Source of the DNA: Eutreptiella sp. 'Long Island Sound 2002'
Taxonomy: Eukaryota > Euglenozoa > Euglenophyceae > Eutreptiales > Eutreptiaceae
Assembly: GCA_964036045.1 (NCBI GenBank)
Contig: OZ038390.1
Location: 1,796,045 to 1,860,044 of the forward strand
Reading direction: 5' to 3'
DNA: 64,000 nucleotides
Below, piece after piece: positions 1-12,339 of the stretch; position 1 is the first letter of the stretch; every line of letters begins with the position of its first letter. The translations under genes and the position numbers were made by a program. The notes under the pieces are model-generated. The model ran no database searches. It was not told the origin of the DNA and saw only the letters and a list, made by a program, of their open reading frames with translations.

Positions 1-208
1 ACATCAGAAAAGAAGGCACCTCAGAGGCGGCCCCAGAAGCGGTTAGACAGGCGGTTGAAGAAGGTTGCCAAAGCGGTTGGGGGGCGGCTACTGTGCTGCG
101 CCCCCCGGAGGCCCCCCCCCCCCTCCAAAGCATCCCTGCCCCTGCCCCCCAATTCCTTCCACCGCAACCAAACAACCGCAAGGAATCTCCCCAAGGCCTT
201 GGGCATAC
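1..208 (-). other. eIF3e intron, window edge
   Basis: Intronic sequence downstream of exon 6 with long C/G runs. No further eIF3e exon is recognisable. Confidence 0.6.
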
Positions 209-308
209 CAACTCCTTGATTTGCCCTCGCTTCTTCTTATTCGTGATGCACGCAGTCGCGAGATACCGCAGGATGTGAGGGCAGGTCGTCTGAATCGCAT
301 TCATGTAC
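209..308 (-). CDS. EIF3E: eIF3e exon 6
   Basis: The acceptor is gctgtttcag|GTACATG and the donor AAGGAGTTG|gtatgcc. It encodes [20 protein letters not shown] plus a Lys-rich tail, matching animal [20 protein letters not shown]. This is the last exon found before the window edge. Confidence 0.92.
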
Positions 309-3300
309 CTGAAACAGCCGATATGCCCCACCGTCCGCCCCACGGATCACCGAGGGGTACACCAGCTTTTGACCCAAGTGGAACCAGAGGTGCATTGCCC
401 GCACTGCTCCAATGCCACACAGCGTTCATAGGGATGAAGCCCTCATCGTCCACCCCAGACTGGGATGACACTTGGGGGGTGGGGGGTGGGCAGGGATGAA
501 TTAGAAGGGAGGGTGGGGAGGGGGGGTCTGAAGGGGGAGGGAGGGAGGGAGTTTTGTCTGGGACCCCCCTCCTCCTCGGGTCCCCCTATGGTCTCCGCTG
601 AAGGCGGGCCAAAAAAATTTTAAATCCTCTTGGCACCGAAGGCGCCAAAGCAAAATTTTGGCTGTCAGCCTCAAACATTGGAAGGGGAGGAGGGGGGGGG
701 GGGGAGGGTCCATGGGGGGTCCCCCCTCCTCCGACGGTCTACGGCCGTTCAAATACATCGCTGGGGGTGTGGGGTTGCCAAAAAAATGAAGGCTGAGTAA
801 GTGTGCCGGGTGGTGCATCCGGGTGCACCTGTTCGGAGTTTCAGACGTCAGGGGCTCACAGGTGCTTCAGCTCCTTGGTGCCCCCCCCCCCCCCAAAGGA
901 ACTCTGGCTATCGCACGTGTGCACACCGGCAGTCAGCACAAAAGCTCAGAAAGAAAATGGGCTCATCAGCGGCCTATCAAACCATCGGTACCGTTCTGTC
1001 ACAGAAGATGGGACACGAAGATGCCAGTGGACAAGCCACTGACGGATGCAAAGCAGTGGTACTGCAGCGGTACACAAAACGCCATCGCTAAGCCGTATCC
1101 ACCCCATGCCCCCCCCCCTGTGACATTCCGTCGCGTTGTTGTTTCTTTACAGGGCCCTGGACAGTCACCCGTTCTTCCCTTCGCATGTTGCGTCGGGTCG
1201 CTGCGTTCTGTCGGCCGCTGCGGCCGGTGCTCCCGCTGGTGTCGTTTCCACGTTCGCGGAGCCCCGTCGTTGGTGTGCCGGGGCTGTGCTGGATGTGGCG
1301 GGATGTGCCGTAGTTGGCGTCCAGTCCCAAGGAGCCGCACCCCCCGTGATCCCCCTGTACTGCCGCCGATGACTGGTTGTCACCCCGCACTCGATACACG
1401 GGTGCCCCGGCACCGATCCCTCACATGAAAGCCGCTGCCCCCGCAGCTCGTGGCCATCCAGTTTGTGACGGCCTGGTCCTGCAGCGGCAGACGGCGTCTC
1501 ACAAACGCACGCTGCACATGAGGACTGTGTCAGCACTCAACTTAGGCACGATAGCAAACCCACCTCTCCCCCTCCCAGCCCCCGCCTTCCCGCTCCTGAA
1601 CAAAGAATGGGCATGCTGGTGCCCGCATGGGGGGGGGGGGGGCAAAAACAGTCAAACGACCCCCGCAACAACCAGCACAACCCCCAATACGCCAACTACT
1701 GGGCGCCGCTAACGCGCAAACGTTGGCCAGAGGCCCCCTGGGGGGGGGGGGGTAGTTGGCGTCCTGGGACCCGCAGAGTCGCACCCCCCGTGAGGGGGAT
1801 GATGCGCAAAAACGGGACTTGGCCTCCCAAGGAGCGCTTTCATGCGTCACTCAGAGGGAGCTGCTTCATGAAACAAGCGGCGGGGGGGGGGGGGCGTGCG
1901 GTTTGCTGCATCACCCCCCTCTCCACTGCTGGGGCACAGGACAAGGGTTCGTGTTGATCTGCATAACCGAGGGCCCTCTATAAGTCACAGCAAACCCTCT
2001 GCAACCCCTTGCAGCCCGCTACAAAGCCCCCATTGCTCAAGAGCAAACCCTTCAAGAGCCTCAAGAACCAGTGGTCCCTGGCAGGGAATGAGCAGAGTGA
2101 CCCCCCCTCTTCCCCCCCCCCCATTGCCCCATGCAGTCCCCAATTTTGGCTCAAAGGTGTTTCAGTGCTGAGCCACTGTGTAGTACAATATCACAGCTGA
2201 AGGCACCCACGTGTCTGCGGGCAGAAGGGGGGGGGGGGGTTCGCCAGGCTTGTGCAGCAGTGGCAGCTGCTGCCATTCCTTCTCCGTGCCTGGGACTGGA
2301 CCATCCCTTTGTGGCGGGGGTGGGGGGTCATATCGATGGACCAATGGCGCATATCAGACCTTTGCAAGGGGGTTGTGGTCACGAGTGTGTGCTGCCCAGG
2401 CCTGCTCAGCATACAATTGGGCACCGCCATGCAGCCCGCTCTCTGTCCTTGTTGGTCCCTTCGCTCCTTCCCCTTACCCTTGGCCGTCAAGATAGGATAG
2501 TAGTTCTTGCCTCCGTGGTTGCTTGCACTAGGTTACAGCACGGTACATGGCACATGCATGAAACTACGCGGCGTGACTCAGCGACACATACTAGATGGTG
2601 GCGCTTGTAGATAGGGCAGTGCATGGTGGGCGACCGACCCTAGAACCGGAATCCTAAAAGGAAGGTCAGCTTTTGGGGGGCGGGGGTCCACAAACTTGAA
2701 AACAGCTGGTGGTTTACTGTGCAGTACCATCGATGTCCAGTGCCATGTCTGTTGTGTGGTGTGCTCTGGTTGTCGAGGTCAGTTCTGAGGGGCAGTGCGT
2801 GTGGGCAGGGGAAGAGGGGTGCAGTTATGCGGGTGAGAGTGGAATGTCCGTCCCACTGCACACCATTTCAGAGTTACACCCTTGGACAGAGCGGTGGCCA
2901 TAAAGGAGGAGTAAGCGTGCCAATTGGTACTTTACTTTTGGGGGTACGCACTGCTTTGGGGTCTCAAGAGGAACTTGTTCGTATTCGGGGGGGGTGCTAT
3001 AAAGGCTGAACGACTGGGCTGGTGCTTGCCGGTGTCCCTACGTGTTTGTCTTAGGGCGAGGGAACCCTGCGCGCGGATTGGTGGACTGGTTACCCGCCCA
3101 TTGCGTTGGGGGTGAAGAGGGCAGGTTCAAAATTGGGGGGGGGGGGGGGAGTTGGAGATACAGACGATCAGAAACCGGGTGGGCAGTACAGGCCAGAGCA
3201 GACATGCCACTGGTGTCCGGCAGGGAAACTGGTGCTCAGTAGGAATTGGCCCCGTACCAACGGCCACTCAGTAATACCCGCCCCCCTGCACCACCAGGAC

Positions 3301-6300
3301 TCAGTAGGAACGTGCTGCGTCCAGTCTGTGGCTCAGTAGGACCCTGTTCCATCTGATCAAATCTGATCTGACAGATGCTAGTGGCGAGTCTGGGCCAGGG
3401 TCACATTGGCGACACATACTTCTCCTGGAAGAACATATCGATGATGCCATCGCGGCCGTCCGGATGATTGAAGAAGATGAAGAGCGCCCAGTGGATGAGC
3501 CACGTGCGGGCCTGCAGCTGATGGCCGGGGGAGTTGTCCAGGTGCTCCCGCAGGATTTTCAAGTCCTGGAGCACAAACGGTCGCGGTACGCAACCCCCGA
3601 GACGCCGCAGGGCCAAGCGATCACCCGAGACGCCAGCTGACGGACCGTCGGCGGCATCGCCAGCGGACAACCCCGTGAAGGCGGGGCCCATGGGCACGCC
3701 GGTGATCGGATGTGTGGTGGTGCAGTGGGACAACTGCCGCGCTGAAGCATTCCATGACACGACATTGAGGGTGTCTGTCATCGTGCGACGTGCTCCCTCA
3801 CCCCCACCGGGCTGGTCTCCAGTGGAGTCGCCCATCATGGAAATCACGCAGCCAAAACGGGCGCGGCAAACACAACACCGGTCAACCGCACATTTTGTAC
3901 CGCCCATTTGCGCAGACCGGTCTGAGGGCGTTCACATACCTCAGAGGCTGTCTCCCAGTTCTGCATCAAGATTTCTGCGCCGAGCTTCCCCCACATGGCA
4001 GAGGTGTCATTGTCGCGAGACACGGACAACGTCCGGTAGTAATATAGGTACTGGACAGAGGCAGGGTGGGGGGAGAGCCCTTGCGGTGCGGACAGGGGTG
4101 GGTGGACCATGGGGTGGGTGTGACTTCCCTGTCCCTGGGTCCCAGAAACCCCCTGGCGACACATCCAAACGGCATCCATCCTGTGGTACAGCTGCGGATG
4201 TGCAAACAATGGCCTTTGAGTTTTGCAAACACACTCCGTCGATGGTGATTAGCAAACATGGGCCTGTGAGATTTCGGAAGGGCTTGCTAGGGCAGGTCAA
4301 AATGGTGTCGGAAAGAGGGGGCAATACTTGTTCAAAAACATTTTGTTGCAAAAAAAAAAAACACAATGCAAAAATGTTTCATAACGTTTACAAAATCTAC
4401 GATCCAAGAGGACAACTGCCTTCCGCTTCTTTTTTTTTTTTGGTCCAGACCAAACTGAGCTGGCGTACCCTGCTCATCATATGTACTCGAGACAATGCCT
4501 CGGAATCAAGGGTCAGAGCTGTCTGGTGCTACGATGACCCCACAAATGACTGTGGCAGTTGTCCAAGGGGACAACCGCCTTCCGCTTCATGCTCAACAAT
4601 ACCACGGCCCATACCCCTGCCACTGCCCCTCCCGACGGTGCGGCCCTACCCGATGACTCCGTGGCACCCCTTGGCCATGGCCAGGGCCGCGGCGGAGGCC
4701 TGAGTGGACCCTGCACCACCCATCCCTCCAGTGCACTGCGTCCCTTTGCCCTTTCCCCAGCCCGAGGCTGAGAGGCCCTTGCCCGGCCAGGGCCCCATGT
4801 CACGCCCCGAAGTTTCGAAGAGGGGAGCTTGGGCAGGGCTGCGGCACGGGGTCTGCCACGCAACCACCTCTGCTGCTCCAGCGTAGTTTCCACATTCAAA
4901 CTGGAACTTGGCATATTTGTACATGCTGTCGAGGGTGGACTCGGAGATGCCACACTTTGCCTCCAGATGTGCCAAGTTGAAGTTGCCCTCGCTGATACAA
5001 GAAGGCAGACCCATGTCAATGCACACAAGCATGTGAGAGGGGGCGTGAAGATGGACACACGAACCTCCCTGAATGCCGGAGCTCACCCCAGGGCTGCTGC
5101 GAGCCCACTCCCCCGACATGAAGCACTGGCGCTGGGCATTTTTGCCTCATCTTTGACCTCCACAAGAGCTCTGGTGCCGATTTTGGTGATTGTTCAAAAA
5201 GGGGCGCAAGGAGCACCAGTTCAACGGGCTACTCTTTTTGACAGCGCCAGGTTTGTAATCCAAAAGCTGTCATCAATGGGTGCCCCTTTGATGAGCGGGC
5301 TGTTGGGCTGCTCTTCCCTATGCAGACGGCCTGTTGGGGAAGCCCGGCAGATGCACACCGTCCACACTCCACAGAGATTCCTACAGCGGGAGGGGCACAG
5401 GCCTTACCAAACACAATGGTGTGTGAAACCACGTTGCCTGCCACGCGGTGTGGCGTGCTGGTGTGTTCGGGGGTGTTTGCACCAAGAATGAGCTCAAAGC
5501 AGTATCAACCATGATTGTGGGAGCATGTGCCTACCTCCATTTGGAGGGGGGGGGGTGACGGTCATGTGTGATCTGTGCCAAAATTGTGGTCGGTGGGACT
5601 CCACAGTGTGTACAAATATTTGTGTGGTACGTGTGCAAAAGAGCACCGCTGCAATATGGAAGTGGCACATCAACGGAAACCTTTCCCTCCATGTTCCATT
5701 GGCGGTGTTCTTCAATATTGTCAGCGCTGTAATGTGCCCCCTATGGTCTGGAAGACAGTAATGGACACTTGCCGATGGGCACGAGCCATCAGTGCAACAC
5801 GGCGCTTGAAAGTTTCGTCCCCGAGCTTGCCCTTCAGATGCTTGGCCACATTTTTGGCCATATGCCAATAACACCAAAAGCGGAAGGAGTTGGGGAAAAC
5901 GTTTTGCTGAAATGGGAAACGTGCTTTGGCCAGTTGCTGCCGGTCTGTATTGAAATAGATCCACATCAACTTTTTTTCTTTCCCATGGCAGGATTCCAGG
6001 TGTCATCTCATGTCCTACCTCCAGACACCTATCCTACCCCCAGGTACCCCCTGATGAGCCCCCCTGACCGTCTTCAGTTGCAGGATCAGATTGTGCCTGT
6101 TTTGTCAATTGTTTGTTGGTGTGAACATCATCACACATGCAATCCATGTGGAGCACCACTGGACCATCCGTTGAATCAATTCAAACGAGACCAAGGCACT
6201 GGCTCCACACCCATGCCGCCACCTGACAAAAACAGGGGCTTAGTAGGCGCTGTCCCCTCTTCCCGGACCCCAAAGACCAAGAAAAGGGACTTGCAAGCGC

Positions 6301-9182
6301 CGGCCAATGCAATAATCTCTGAATGGCAATTCCACATGTAGGATGAAGCCTGGCCTCCTTGCAGCTTGTCAGGTTTGTGCAACCGGAAGTGGGAAGCCCG
6401 CCCGTGGAAGTATTTTTGTGCAGAAAGGCTTTCTCACTGCCCCACCATCTATTCACACTGCCACACTGCCGGAACCTGGGGGACGGCCAACCGTCCACGG
6501 GCGCATATCCCGTCTGGCGGATCTTGTGGATACAGTTGCATGGGCAACGACCTGCCTGGAAGAGGTGGACTACTCTGACCGGAACGCCGAGACGTCCGAG
6601 AAACCCCTCTTCAGCATGAGGGAAGAAGAAACCCCCGAAGTCAACCCGGACCCTCGGGCCAGGCAGAAAGAGTACCTAGACTCTAAGAGAAGAGTCGTGG
6701 CGGAGAGGCTGTGCTACGCTAGACCTACCCGCAGCTCCTGGCCGCTGAAGCAAGGAGGATGGCCTGAGCCATGTTGCCCATGGCTGCCCCGGCCAAGGCC
6801 GGCCAGGCTGTAAGGGACCAAAAGCTCAGCCGTGCACATTTTTGAGGGTTTCCCTCACAACACTTGAATGACTGCATCACTGGAGGCATCGGCCAGATTC
6901 CTCTCTTGACTTCATGGTTCACCCCCCGGTCCCAACCCGTGTGCACTCCCGCCTGATGCTGCTCTGTGGGGTACAGAGCCAACCCCCCCTCTCTGCCCCA
7001 TGCTGTTGGGATGGCATCCGCTCTGTTTGTGTGTCAATTTTTGGTTGGGAAAATTTTTTTGGTTGGAAAGGGCAGACAGCTCAGACCCACCTTGGCCAAT
7101 TTCAGAATTGGGCAATGAAGGTGCTGGAAGAAAGTCAGCTCAGAATGCCCTCCCCAACTCATCCAAGCCGCATCAGCGTTTGTGAAGGCGGCCCCCCGAA
7201 GAGGTCACCCGACCTGTGGTTGGCCTGCAGAGCTGCCGCCACCGGGCAAATCTGGGTCCTTCCTTTACATTTCCCACAATCCAGTGCAGGGCAGCTTCAC
7301 CTCTTCAGCATGTGCAAGCGTTGGCCACCCTCCTCTCCACTGAAGTATTCCAAGAAGACACGGATTTCGTTCTGCAATTTGCGGAGGCTTTCAACCACCG
7401 TCAACCGCTTATCCTTCATCTCCTGCAACGAAAGCAGAGAGACATTTTTATCAAAAGTCAGGCAGTCATGCCAAAAAACCGGGGATTCAGGCTCATACAC
7501 CCAGCAGAGACCATCGCAAGCATTGGGGCTGTTGCCTGTCCTTAGGCAGTGCTAAGACGGCTCAGCCAGCATTCGCAGCAGACTCGCTGAACCACGCCAT
7601 GTCATGGCACCAGCTGTTCTGTCCGCACCAAAGCCCCTGCTGCCCTGCCATATTCACCTCCAGAGCCTTGTCTTGTAGGCAATCGTTTGAGGTGCCCTGC
7701 TGCAGCTGAGGAGGATGTGCCATCCATGCATGGTGCATGCAGCAGTCAGTTGTACAACGGCGAGTTGATCGCACCATGTGCTGATGGCAGGAAGAGAGTC
7801 ATCCAATGGCAGCTCAAGGGGATCACTGCACTAAAGGCACCCACAAGAGGCAGCAGAAGCGCCAGCTCAGGGCTGAGTATGCGACGTGGCGCAAGATTCT
7901 CAACATCAAGCGCCAGATTCCGAACCACTTCACGAGCATATACGAAAATGCAGCAGTCAGTATACCAGAGCGACCCACGAACCGACACTACCTCCTTTCA
8001 AGCACCATAGAAGAGGTGGACTGGACAGTATCCGTGGAAACACGGACCATCACGACCCCCTGATGCAGCCGGCCTGTCATCTGGGAGGTACAATTCATGA
8101 ATGGCAAGCTGGGCTTGTTCAGCACGATCACGTAAGCTCGGCCATCGCGCAGATGGCAGTGCCAAGACAAAATTGAGAGCTTTCCCCGGGTCGGTACGTG
8201 GCTCGTTGTTCCCTCAAATCAGCCATCAAAAATGGGCTATGGCCCACCTGAACCTGGTCAAATTTGGGCAGGCAACTTGCACGTGCTCATCACAGCTGTG
8301 GTCACAAACTCGGTGCCCAGGACATGTGCAAAACACGTGCAAGCTACTGGAGCTACCTCCCTCATCACCTTGGCTCGGCATTATTTGTGCGACCGGGACT
8401 GCCACCGTAAAATTGAGACTCCCACGAATGCTGATCTCAAGTCACTGTGTTCCATTGCGTTCAAACGTGCGCATCAACAATGTGGTCAACAATTAAAAGG
8501 TACTGATAACGTATGTATCTGTGTGTCGAAGTGCGTGTATGCGTGGCCAGTTTCGCTGTGGATTGTGATTTTGCCAGGAGAGTGAGAACGCACAAAGAGG
8601 TCCCTCGGCTGGTTGTTGGGCATGCTTGCCAGACCCCACTTGCAGATTGAGATACTCTACCTGTCCATCTATTCATAATGCGCATGCTTACCCACCCGCT
8701 TCTGCACAGGGCTAGACTCATGGAAGCAGTGTTGGGCTGCCCCCCGGCCTCGGTCCCCCCCTTGGGGCGTTGGGTAGGTACTTTTGGGTTGGTACCATGG
8801 TCGAATGCAAACGGCGGGTGTTTTGCAGACTGTGTGCATTAATCCTTCACTCAAAGACGAAAGGAGGAAATGACACCAAAAAATAGCGAACAGCAGAGAA
8901 CATCCAGAGCGATGGCAAATGCAAAACCATAACGCAGCACAGAGTCACAGGGTCACAGACCTGTGGGATATCTTGTCCCTTCGCATTCTTGTAGATCTCG
9001 GCGTAGTAGTCAATCATGTTTGTTTTCGACAAAAGGGCAAGCTTGGCGTCCGTGAGCTGCCCCGCCGGCCAAATCTCGCGGGCGCTCAGAAAGTCCAGGA
9101 GGGGGAAGATGAGGTGCCGGTCCAAATACTGTGAGAGTTTCTTTGTCAGGTCATACTGCTGATTCTTTGACTGATCTGCCAT
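209..9182 (-). CDS. EIF3E: eIF3e (translation initiation factor 3 subunit e / INT6), six exons, 3' end outside window
   Basis: Structural subunit of the eIF3 complex, which binds the 40S ribosome and recruits mRNA; cytosolic. Exons (minus strand): 9182-8961, 7422-7301, 4991-4868, 4050-3940, 3565-3420, 308-209. All are joined by GT-AG introns and the frame stays open through every junction. The spliced protein follows eIF3e from residue 1: the N-terminal block contains [15 protein letters not shown] and [17 protein letters not shown]; later come [48 protein letters not shown] and [19 protein letters not shown]. These match the order and spacing of the animal protein up to the start of the PCI (winged-helix) part. 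The remaining C-terminal third must lie left of base 209 or beyond the window. The start is the ATG at 9182. Introns are large for a ~440-residue protein (0.37 to 3.1 kb) and repeat-rich. Confidence 0.93.
309..3419 (-). other. eIF3e intron 5 (3.1 kb)
   Basis: No coding similarity was seen on either strand. It contains many G or C homopolymers (for example around 680-700, 888-898, 1631-1641 and 1741-1751) and a copy of a dispersed repeat at about 1120-1265. Open frames here are short, overlapping and low in complexity. Confidence 0.7.
1118..1268. repeat. Dispersed repeat, copy 1 (~150 bp)
   Basis: About 90% identical to 10577-10730 by eye. Both contain gggccctggacagtcacccg, tcccttcgcatgttgcgtc and gctggtgtcgtttcc. 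One copy is in an eIF3e intron and the other upstream of the gene, so this is probably a fragment of an unrecognised mobile element. Confidence 0.75.
3420..3565 (-). CDS. EIF3E: eIF3e exon 5
   Basis: The acceptor is gtgctccag|GACTTG and the donor CAGGAGAA|gtatgtg. It encodes [19 protein letters not shown] and ends in phase 2. Confidence 0.93.
3940..4050 (-). CDS. EIF3E: eIF3e exon 4
   Basis: The acceptor is ctctgtccag|TACCTA and the donor GCCTCTGAG|gtatgtg. 37 codons containing [15 protein letters not shown], in phase 0 at both ends. Confidence 0.93.
4051..4867 (-). other. eIF3e intron 3 (0.8 kb)
   Basis: Nothing coding is seen. It holds an A-run and a T-run (near 4350 and 4430) and a CG-rich stretch. 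The 389-codon plus-strand open frame crossing 3534-4703 runs antisense over exon 4 and is treated as chance. Confidence 0.65.
4868..4991 (-). CDS. EIF3E: eIF3e exon 3
   Basis: The acceptor is cttgtatcag|CGAGGG and the donor GCAGCAGAG|gtggtt. It encodes the highly conserved [18 protein letters not shown] block. The first base completes the Ser codon started in exon 2. Confidence 0.93.
4992..7300 (-). other. eIF3e intron 2 (2.3 kb)
   Basis: No exon-like or protein-like segment is recognised on either strand. Confidence 0.6.
7301..7422 (-). CDS. EIF3E: eIF3e exon 2
   Basis: The acceptor is ttcgttgcag|GAGATG and the donor CTGAAGAG|gtgaag. It encodes [19 protein letters not shown], which aligns with the REKRTTVVAQLKQLQAE helix of animal eIF3e. 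It ends in phase 2. Confidence 0.88.
7423..8960 (-). other. eIF3e intron 1 (1.5 kb)
   Basis: No recognisable coding sequence or repeat array. Confidence 0.6.
8961..9182 (-). CDS. EIF3E: eIF3e exon 1
   Basis: 74 codons from the ATG at 9182, ending in DIPQ. The donor is ATCCCACAG|gtctgtg and the exon ends in phase 0. Confidence 0.92.
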
Positions 9183-9237
9183 GGTGTGGGGCCTGGGGCA
9201 ACGGATCGAGGGGGATGCCTGGCAGTACGGCGTCGGA

Positions 9238-9410
9238 TGTTCGCTCTGAAGCGGTGGGGACCCCCCAGGCGGCAGGGGTTATGTAGCCACCTTGCCCACT
9301 TGTGGGCCACTTCTAATTGTGCCCCCCGCTCTGAAGCGGTGGGGACCCCCAGGCGGCACAGGTTCTGTAACCACCTTGCCCACTTGTGGGCCACTTCTGA
9401 TGTCCTAGGG
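9238..9410. repeat. Tandem duplication (~84-bp unit x2)
   Basis: gctctgaagcggtggggac recurs at about 9242 and 9328, and ccttgcccacttgtgggcca follows in both units. It lies 60 bp upstream of the eIF3e start codon, so it may overlap the promoter or 5' UTR. Confidence 0.8.
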
Positions 9411-10249
9411 CCTACAGCCTGGCCAGGAGCTCTGCCTCGGCTCAGGCTGCACCGCAGCCCTCATTCCCTTCAAGAAAACATTGGACCCACCGCCCTGGCT
9501 TTCAGCCCCAAAAATCCGTCCAAACCATCAGAATTGACGAGCAACAGCTGGATGCCAGGTTTTGGTGCGGTGAAAATGGATGCGCTGCAGCAACACCCTT
9601 CCTATTGGGGCCCAGGTGGCGGAAGGTCCTGAAAATCCAGGCATCCCAACACATGACTACATCAGATACTTGAGTGTCCAAAGCTCCTTTGCAAACATTG
9701 ACCACAGCCATTCGGAGCTCATCTCCGACCTTCTAATTCGCCCCACGGATTCGATTACCCTTGCCATCAAATGGGCTGTATGCGCGTGCTGCTTCACCAG
9801 CCGTTGCATGCTTGCGCAAACCCAACATTTTTGCACGATCAACCTGCGAATCCTGAGCATTTCCGGGGAGGAGTGATTGCGCACTTTACTCAGACATTTC
9901 TGCTCATCTTCCAGCTTGGGGCGGTTCCTACTGCCAAGGTTAACTATGTAGGGCCCGGCTCCTAACAGGACGCCCTTGTTTTGTGCGCTGCAGGTGCCGC
10001 GGGGTGGAGGCACTTTTCGGCCACCATGCTCACCATTTTTGATGAGGAGAGGCCAGAAGGGGATGGCATGCCAATTTGACGTGAAATGTGCACAATGAAA
10101 GAATTCCAAAGGGGGGGGGGTGTGCACTGGTTTTTTCTCGCACGAGATATTTCAATGCGAGTTTGTTTCGCATGCCGTCCCGAATTTGCTGTTGGAAATT
10201 TCCCACCCACTTGGCAAGGCTAGACTTGCCCCATTAAATTCCAGTGGGC

Positions 10250-10385
10250 CTTCTAGGATTGTACTGTTCATTTCCAGGGGGTTCCAGGATTGCACTATTA
10301 ACTTTCAGGAGGTTCCAGGAGTGCAGTGTTCATTTCCAGGGGGTTCCAGGATTGCATTATTTGCATCCATGAGGTTCCAATAATA
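10250..10385. repeat. Degenerate tandem repeat (~33-bp unit, about 4 copies)
   Basis: Units share gttccaggattgcactatt- and catttccaggggg-like blocks. Confidence 0.7.
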
Positions 10386-10576
10386 CAATGCTGCACGATG
10401 GCACTTGCCACCTCATCCACAAATGCTGAGCTATGCCTGGCAGCGGCAATTGCCCAGCAAATCATGTTGCTGAAGTTCGACATGTGATGACATCGCACAG
10501 CGGCCTGAAAATTTTGTGAGAAATTCCGCCCAAATTTGACACGCGAAGTTTCCCGCAACGAACAGATCGCACCCTG

Positions 10577-10730
10577 CGTGACATTCCGCCGGGTTGCTGT
10601 TTCTTTACGGGGCCCTGGACAGTCACCCGCTCGTCCCTTCGCATGTTGCGTCAGGTCGCTGCGTTCTGTCGGCCACTGCGGCCAGTGCTCCTGCTGGTGT
10701 CGTTTCCGCGGTCGCAGAGCCCCAGTGGAG
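10577..10730. repeat. Dispersed repeat, copy 2
   Basis: The partner of 1118-1268, in the same orientation, with scattered substitutions and one 3-bp indel. Confidence 0.75.
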
Positions 10731-10994
10731 CCCTCCACCCCTGCTGTACAGCCCACAGTGTAATGCAGTGTAATGTGCTAATGGCAGCCCTGAGGGTGGT
10801 GACCTAACCTTGGCATACCCCTGCTGCCTGTCTCGGTCAGCTCTCTGCAACAAGCACAACTGCACGTGCACTCGACCGACCATGTCTGTGTCATGTGCAG
10901 GCAAAGATTTTACAGTATGGTCAGTCTCACCGGCGGCACTTCCTGATATGTCTGGGGGTCATGTTCTGCCTAACACATCACTCACCTCATACGC

Positions 10995-11017
10995 ACCACA
11001 CACACACACACACACAC
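10995..11017. repeat. (CA)n microsatellite
   Basis: About 11 CA units in an otherwise CA-rich stretch. Confidence 0.9.
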
Positions 11018-11257
11018 GCTACATACCCATGCACATCCTGTGCACCACACACTTCCCCCATACACCCCATACGGACACCAAAATGTACTTCAAACACCCT
11101 CATACGCCTGCCACACACACATTGCGTCATGCCAAAACAGAAGTGCCAAAAAAGAACAAGTCTGACTCTAGAGCAGATGCTCCAGAGCAAAGGGGATGCA
11201 GTCAGTAGCATGAAACCCACAAACAGAACGGGGTAAAACCTCAGTCCAATCAAACAG

Positions 11258-11291
<34 letters not shown>

Positions 11292-11403
11292 TGTGAGGGA
11301 AACAAATGAACCAACGACCAGATGCCCAATGTGGATGACGGAGCACAGCGGAGCAAGGTCACCGAGCAAATGTCTCCAAAACACCTCATCAGGCCAATCA
11401 AAA
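11258..11403. mobile_element. (CA)n tract plus diverged PLE terminal-repeat fragment
   Basis: A (CA)n tract (11258-11289) runs directly into ctttgtgagggaaa. This resembles the cttcgtgcgggaaa that begins the PLE repeat at 11571. Further similarity follows (ggtcaccgag and catcaggcca in the same order). It reads as an older, decayed copy of the same PLE end, inserted at a CA tract. Confidence 0.6.
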
Positions 11404-11489
11404 CAAAGACAGAAACATTGTTCGAGGCGCCTTTCTGCAGTAGAGGGAGGTTGGCTCTGTACCACCGTCAGCCGAATGTTATATGAGGT

Positions 11490-11491
<2 letters not shown>

Positions 11492-11570
<79 letters not shown>
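11492..11570. repeat. (CA)n microsatellite abutting the PLE
   Basis: About 39 CA units ending exactly where the PLE terminal repeat begins. Confidence 0.95.
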
Positions 11571-11572
<2 letters not shown>

Positions 11573-11900
11573 CGTGCGGGAAAACCAGTGGGGACCAAAC
11601 GCGGGGCACAACGTCAGTGAAGACGAAAGCAGGCGAAGGCAGAGCACTGGTCACCGAGATAATTTCATCAGGCCATTAACAAAAAGGTAGGCAAGGTCCT
11701 TTCTGAGACAGGAGTGACGGTGTACAGGAGTTTGTTCTCACAGAGCAAGTTGCGCTGATCACTACAGACCCTGCCCACTGCCCGGCCCTGTCTAGCCAAT
11801 GATTGTATGATCTGTTGAAAACCGCAGCGCTACTTACATGCCTACTCTGGAGGACTTAGCTGGAGACGGGTGTAACCACCCGCTCACACACACACAGACT
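11565..11900 (-). repeat. PLE pseudo-LTR, left copy (3' end of the element)
   Basis: Near-identical to 17583-17918 (one clear T/C difference, agataattt versus agacaattt). It runs from acttcgtgcgggaaaacc to gtgtaaccacccgctcac and ends in a short CA run. Confidence 0.92.
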
Positions 11901-12009
11901 CCAAGGGGGCCCGTCATGGTCAGTGAATCCGACGCATTTCGCTGTCGCTTTGTGGCGCACACCGTGGCGTGTCGTTGTGTTGGTATGCGTGCATGGTGCT
12001 TTTCTTGCT

Positions 12010-12090
12010 GTGGTGTGTGCTACCCCAGCGGTTGAATCGCTGGGCTCGTGCCGTGAAGGCGCCGGTTCAATTCCCGCTGTGCGCGTGGCT
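12010..12090 (+). other. tRNA-like A-box/B-box segment (degenerate)
   Basis: Contains accccagcggttgaatcg (A-box/D-arm-like, with a CAGCG/CGCTG stem) and ggttcaattcc (B-box/T-loop-like) about 40 nt apart. The acceptor and T stems are imperfect, so it is not called a functional tRNA. It could be a SINE head or chance. Confidence 0.3.
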
Positions 12091-12339
12091 GCACCGCCGA
12101 AGAGAAGACTCGCTGCAGGAGCCCGGCTGCAGCGAATGCGCCCCCCTCGCCACGCTGCCGGGGTTCAAGACGCGCAAGCGGCGCGCGCTGCCGGAGGGGG
12201 CGGTGGTGCGTTTTTGTGGGGCGCGTGTAGGGGGTCGGGGGTTTGGGGGGGTTGCCTGAAAAAGCGAGGCGCACCGCCCGCTGCTGGTGCCCGTGGACTC
12301 GCTGGCCGCGTGTGCTGTTGTAGGGGGCGGTGGTGCGTT

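Larger units (their letters stand above)
9183..10980. other. Gene-poor region upstream of eIF3e
   Basis: It presumably holds the eIF3e promoter. It contains the two tandem repeats at 9238-9410 and 10250-10385 and copy 2 of the dispersed repeat. No gene is recognised. Confidence 0.5.

Noticed and set aside
3534-4703. 389-codon plus-strand ORF
   Set aside because: It runs antisense across eIF3e exon 4 and its introns, has low-complexity composition and no recognisable domain.
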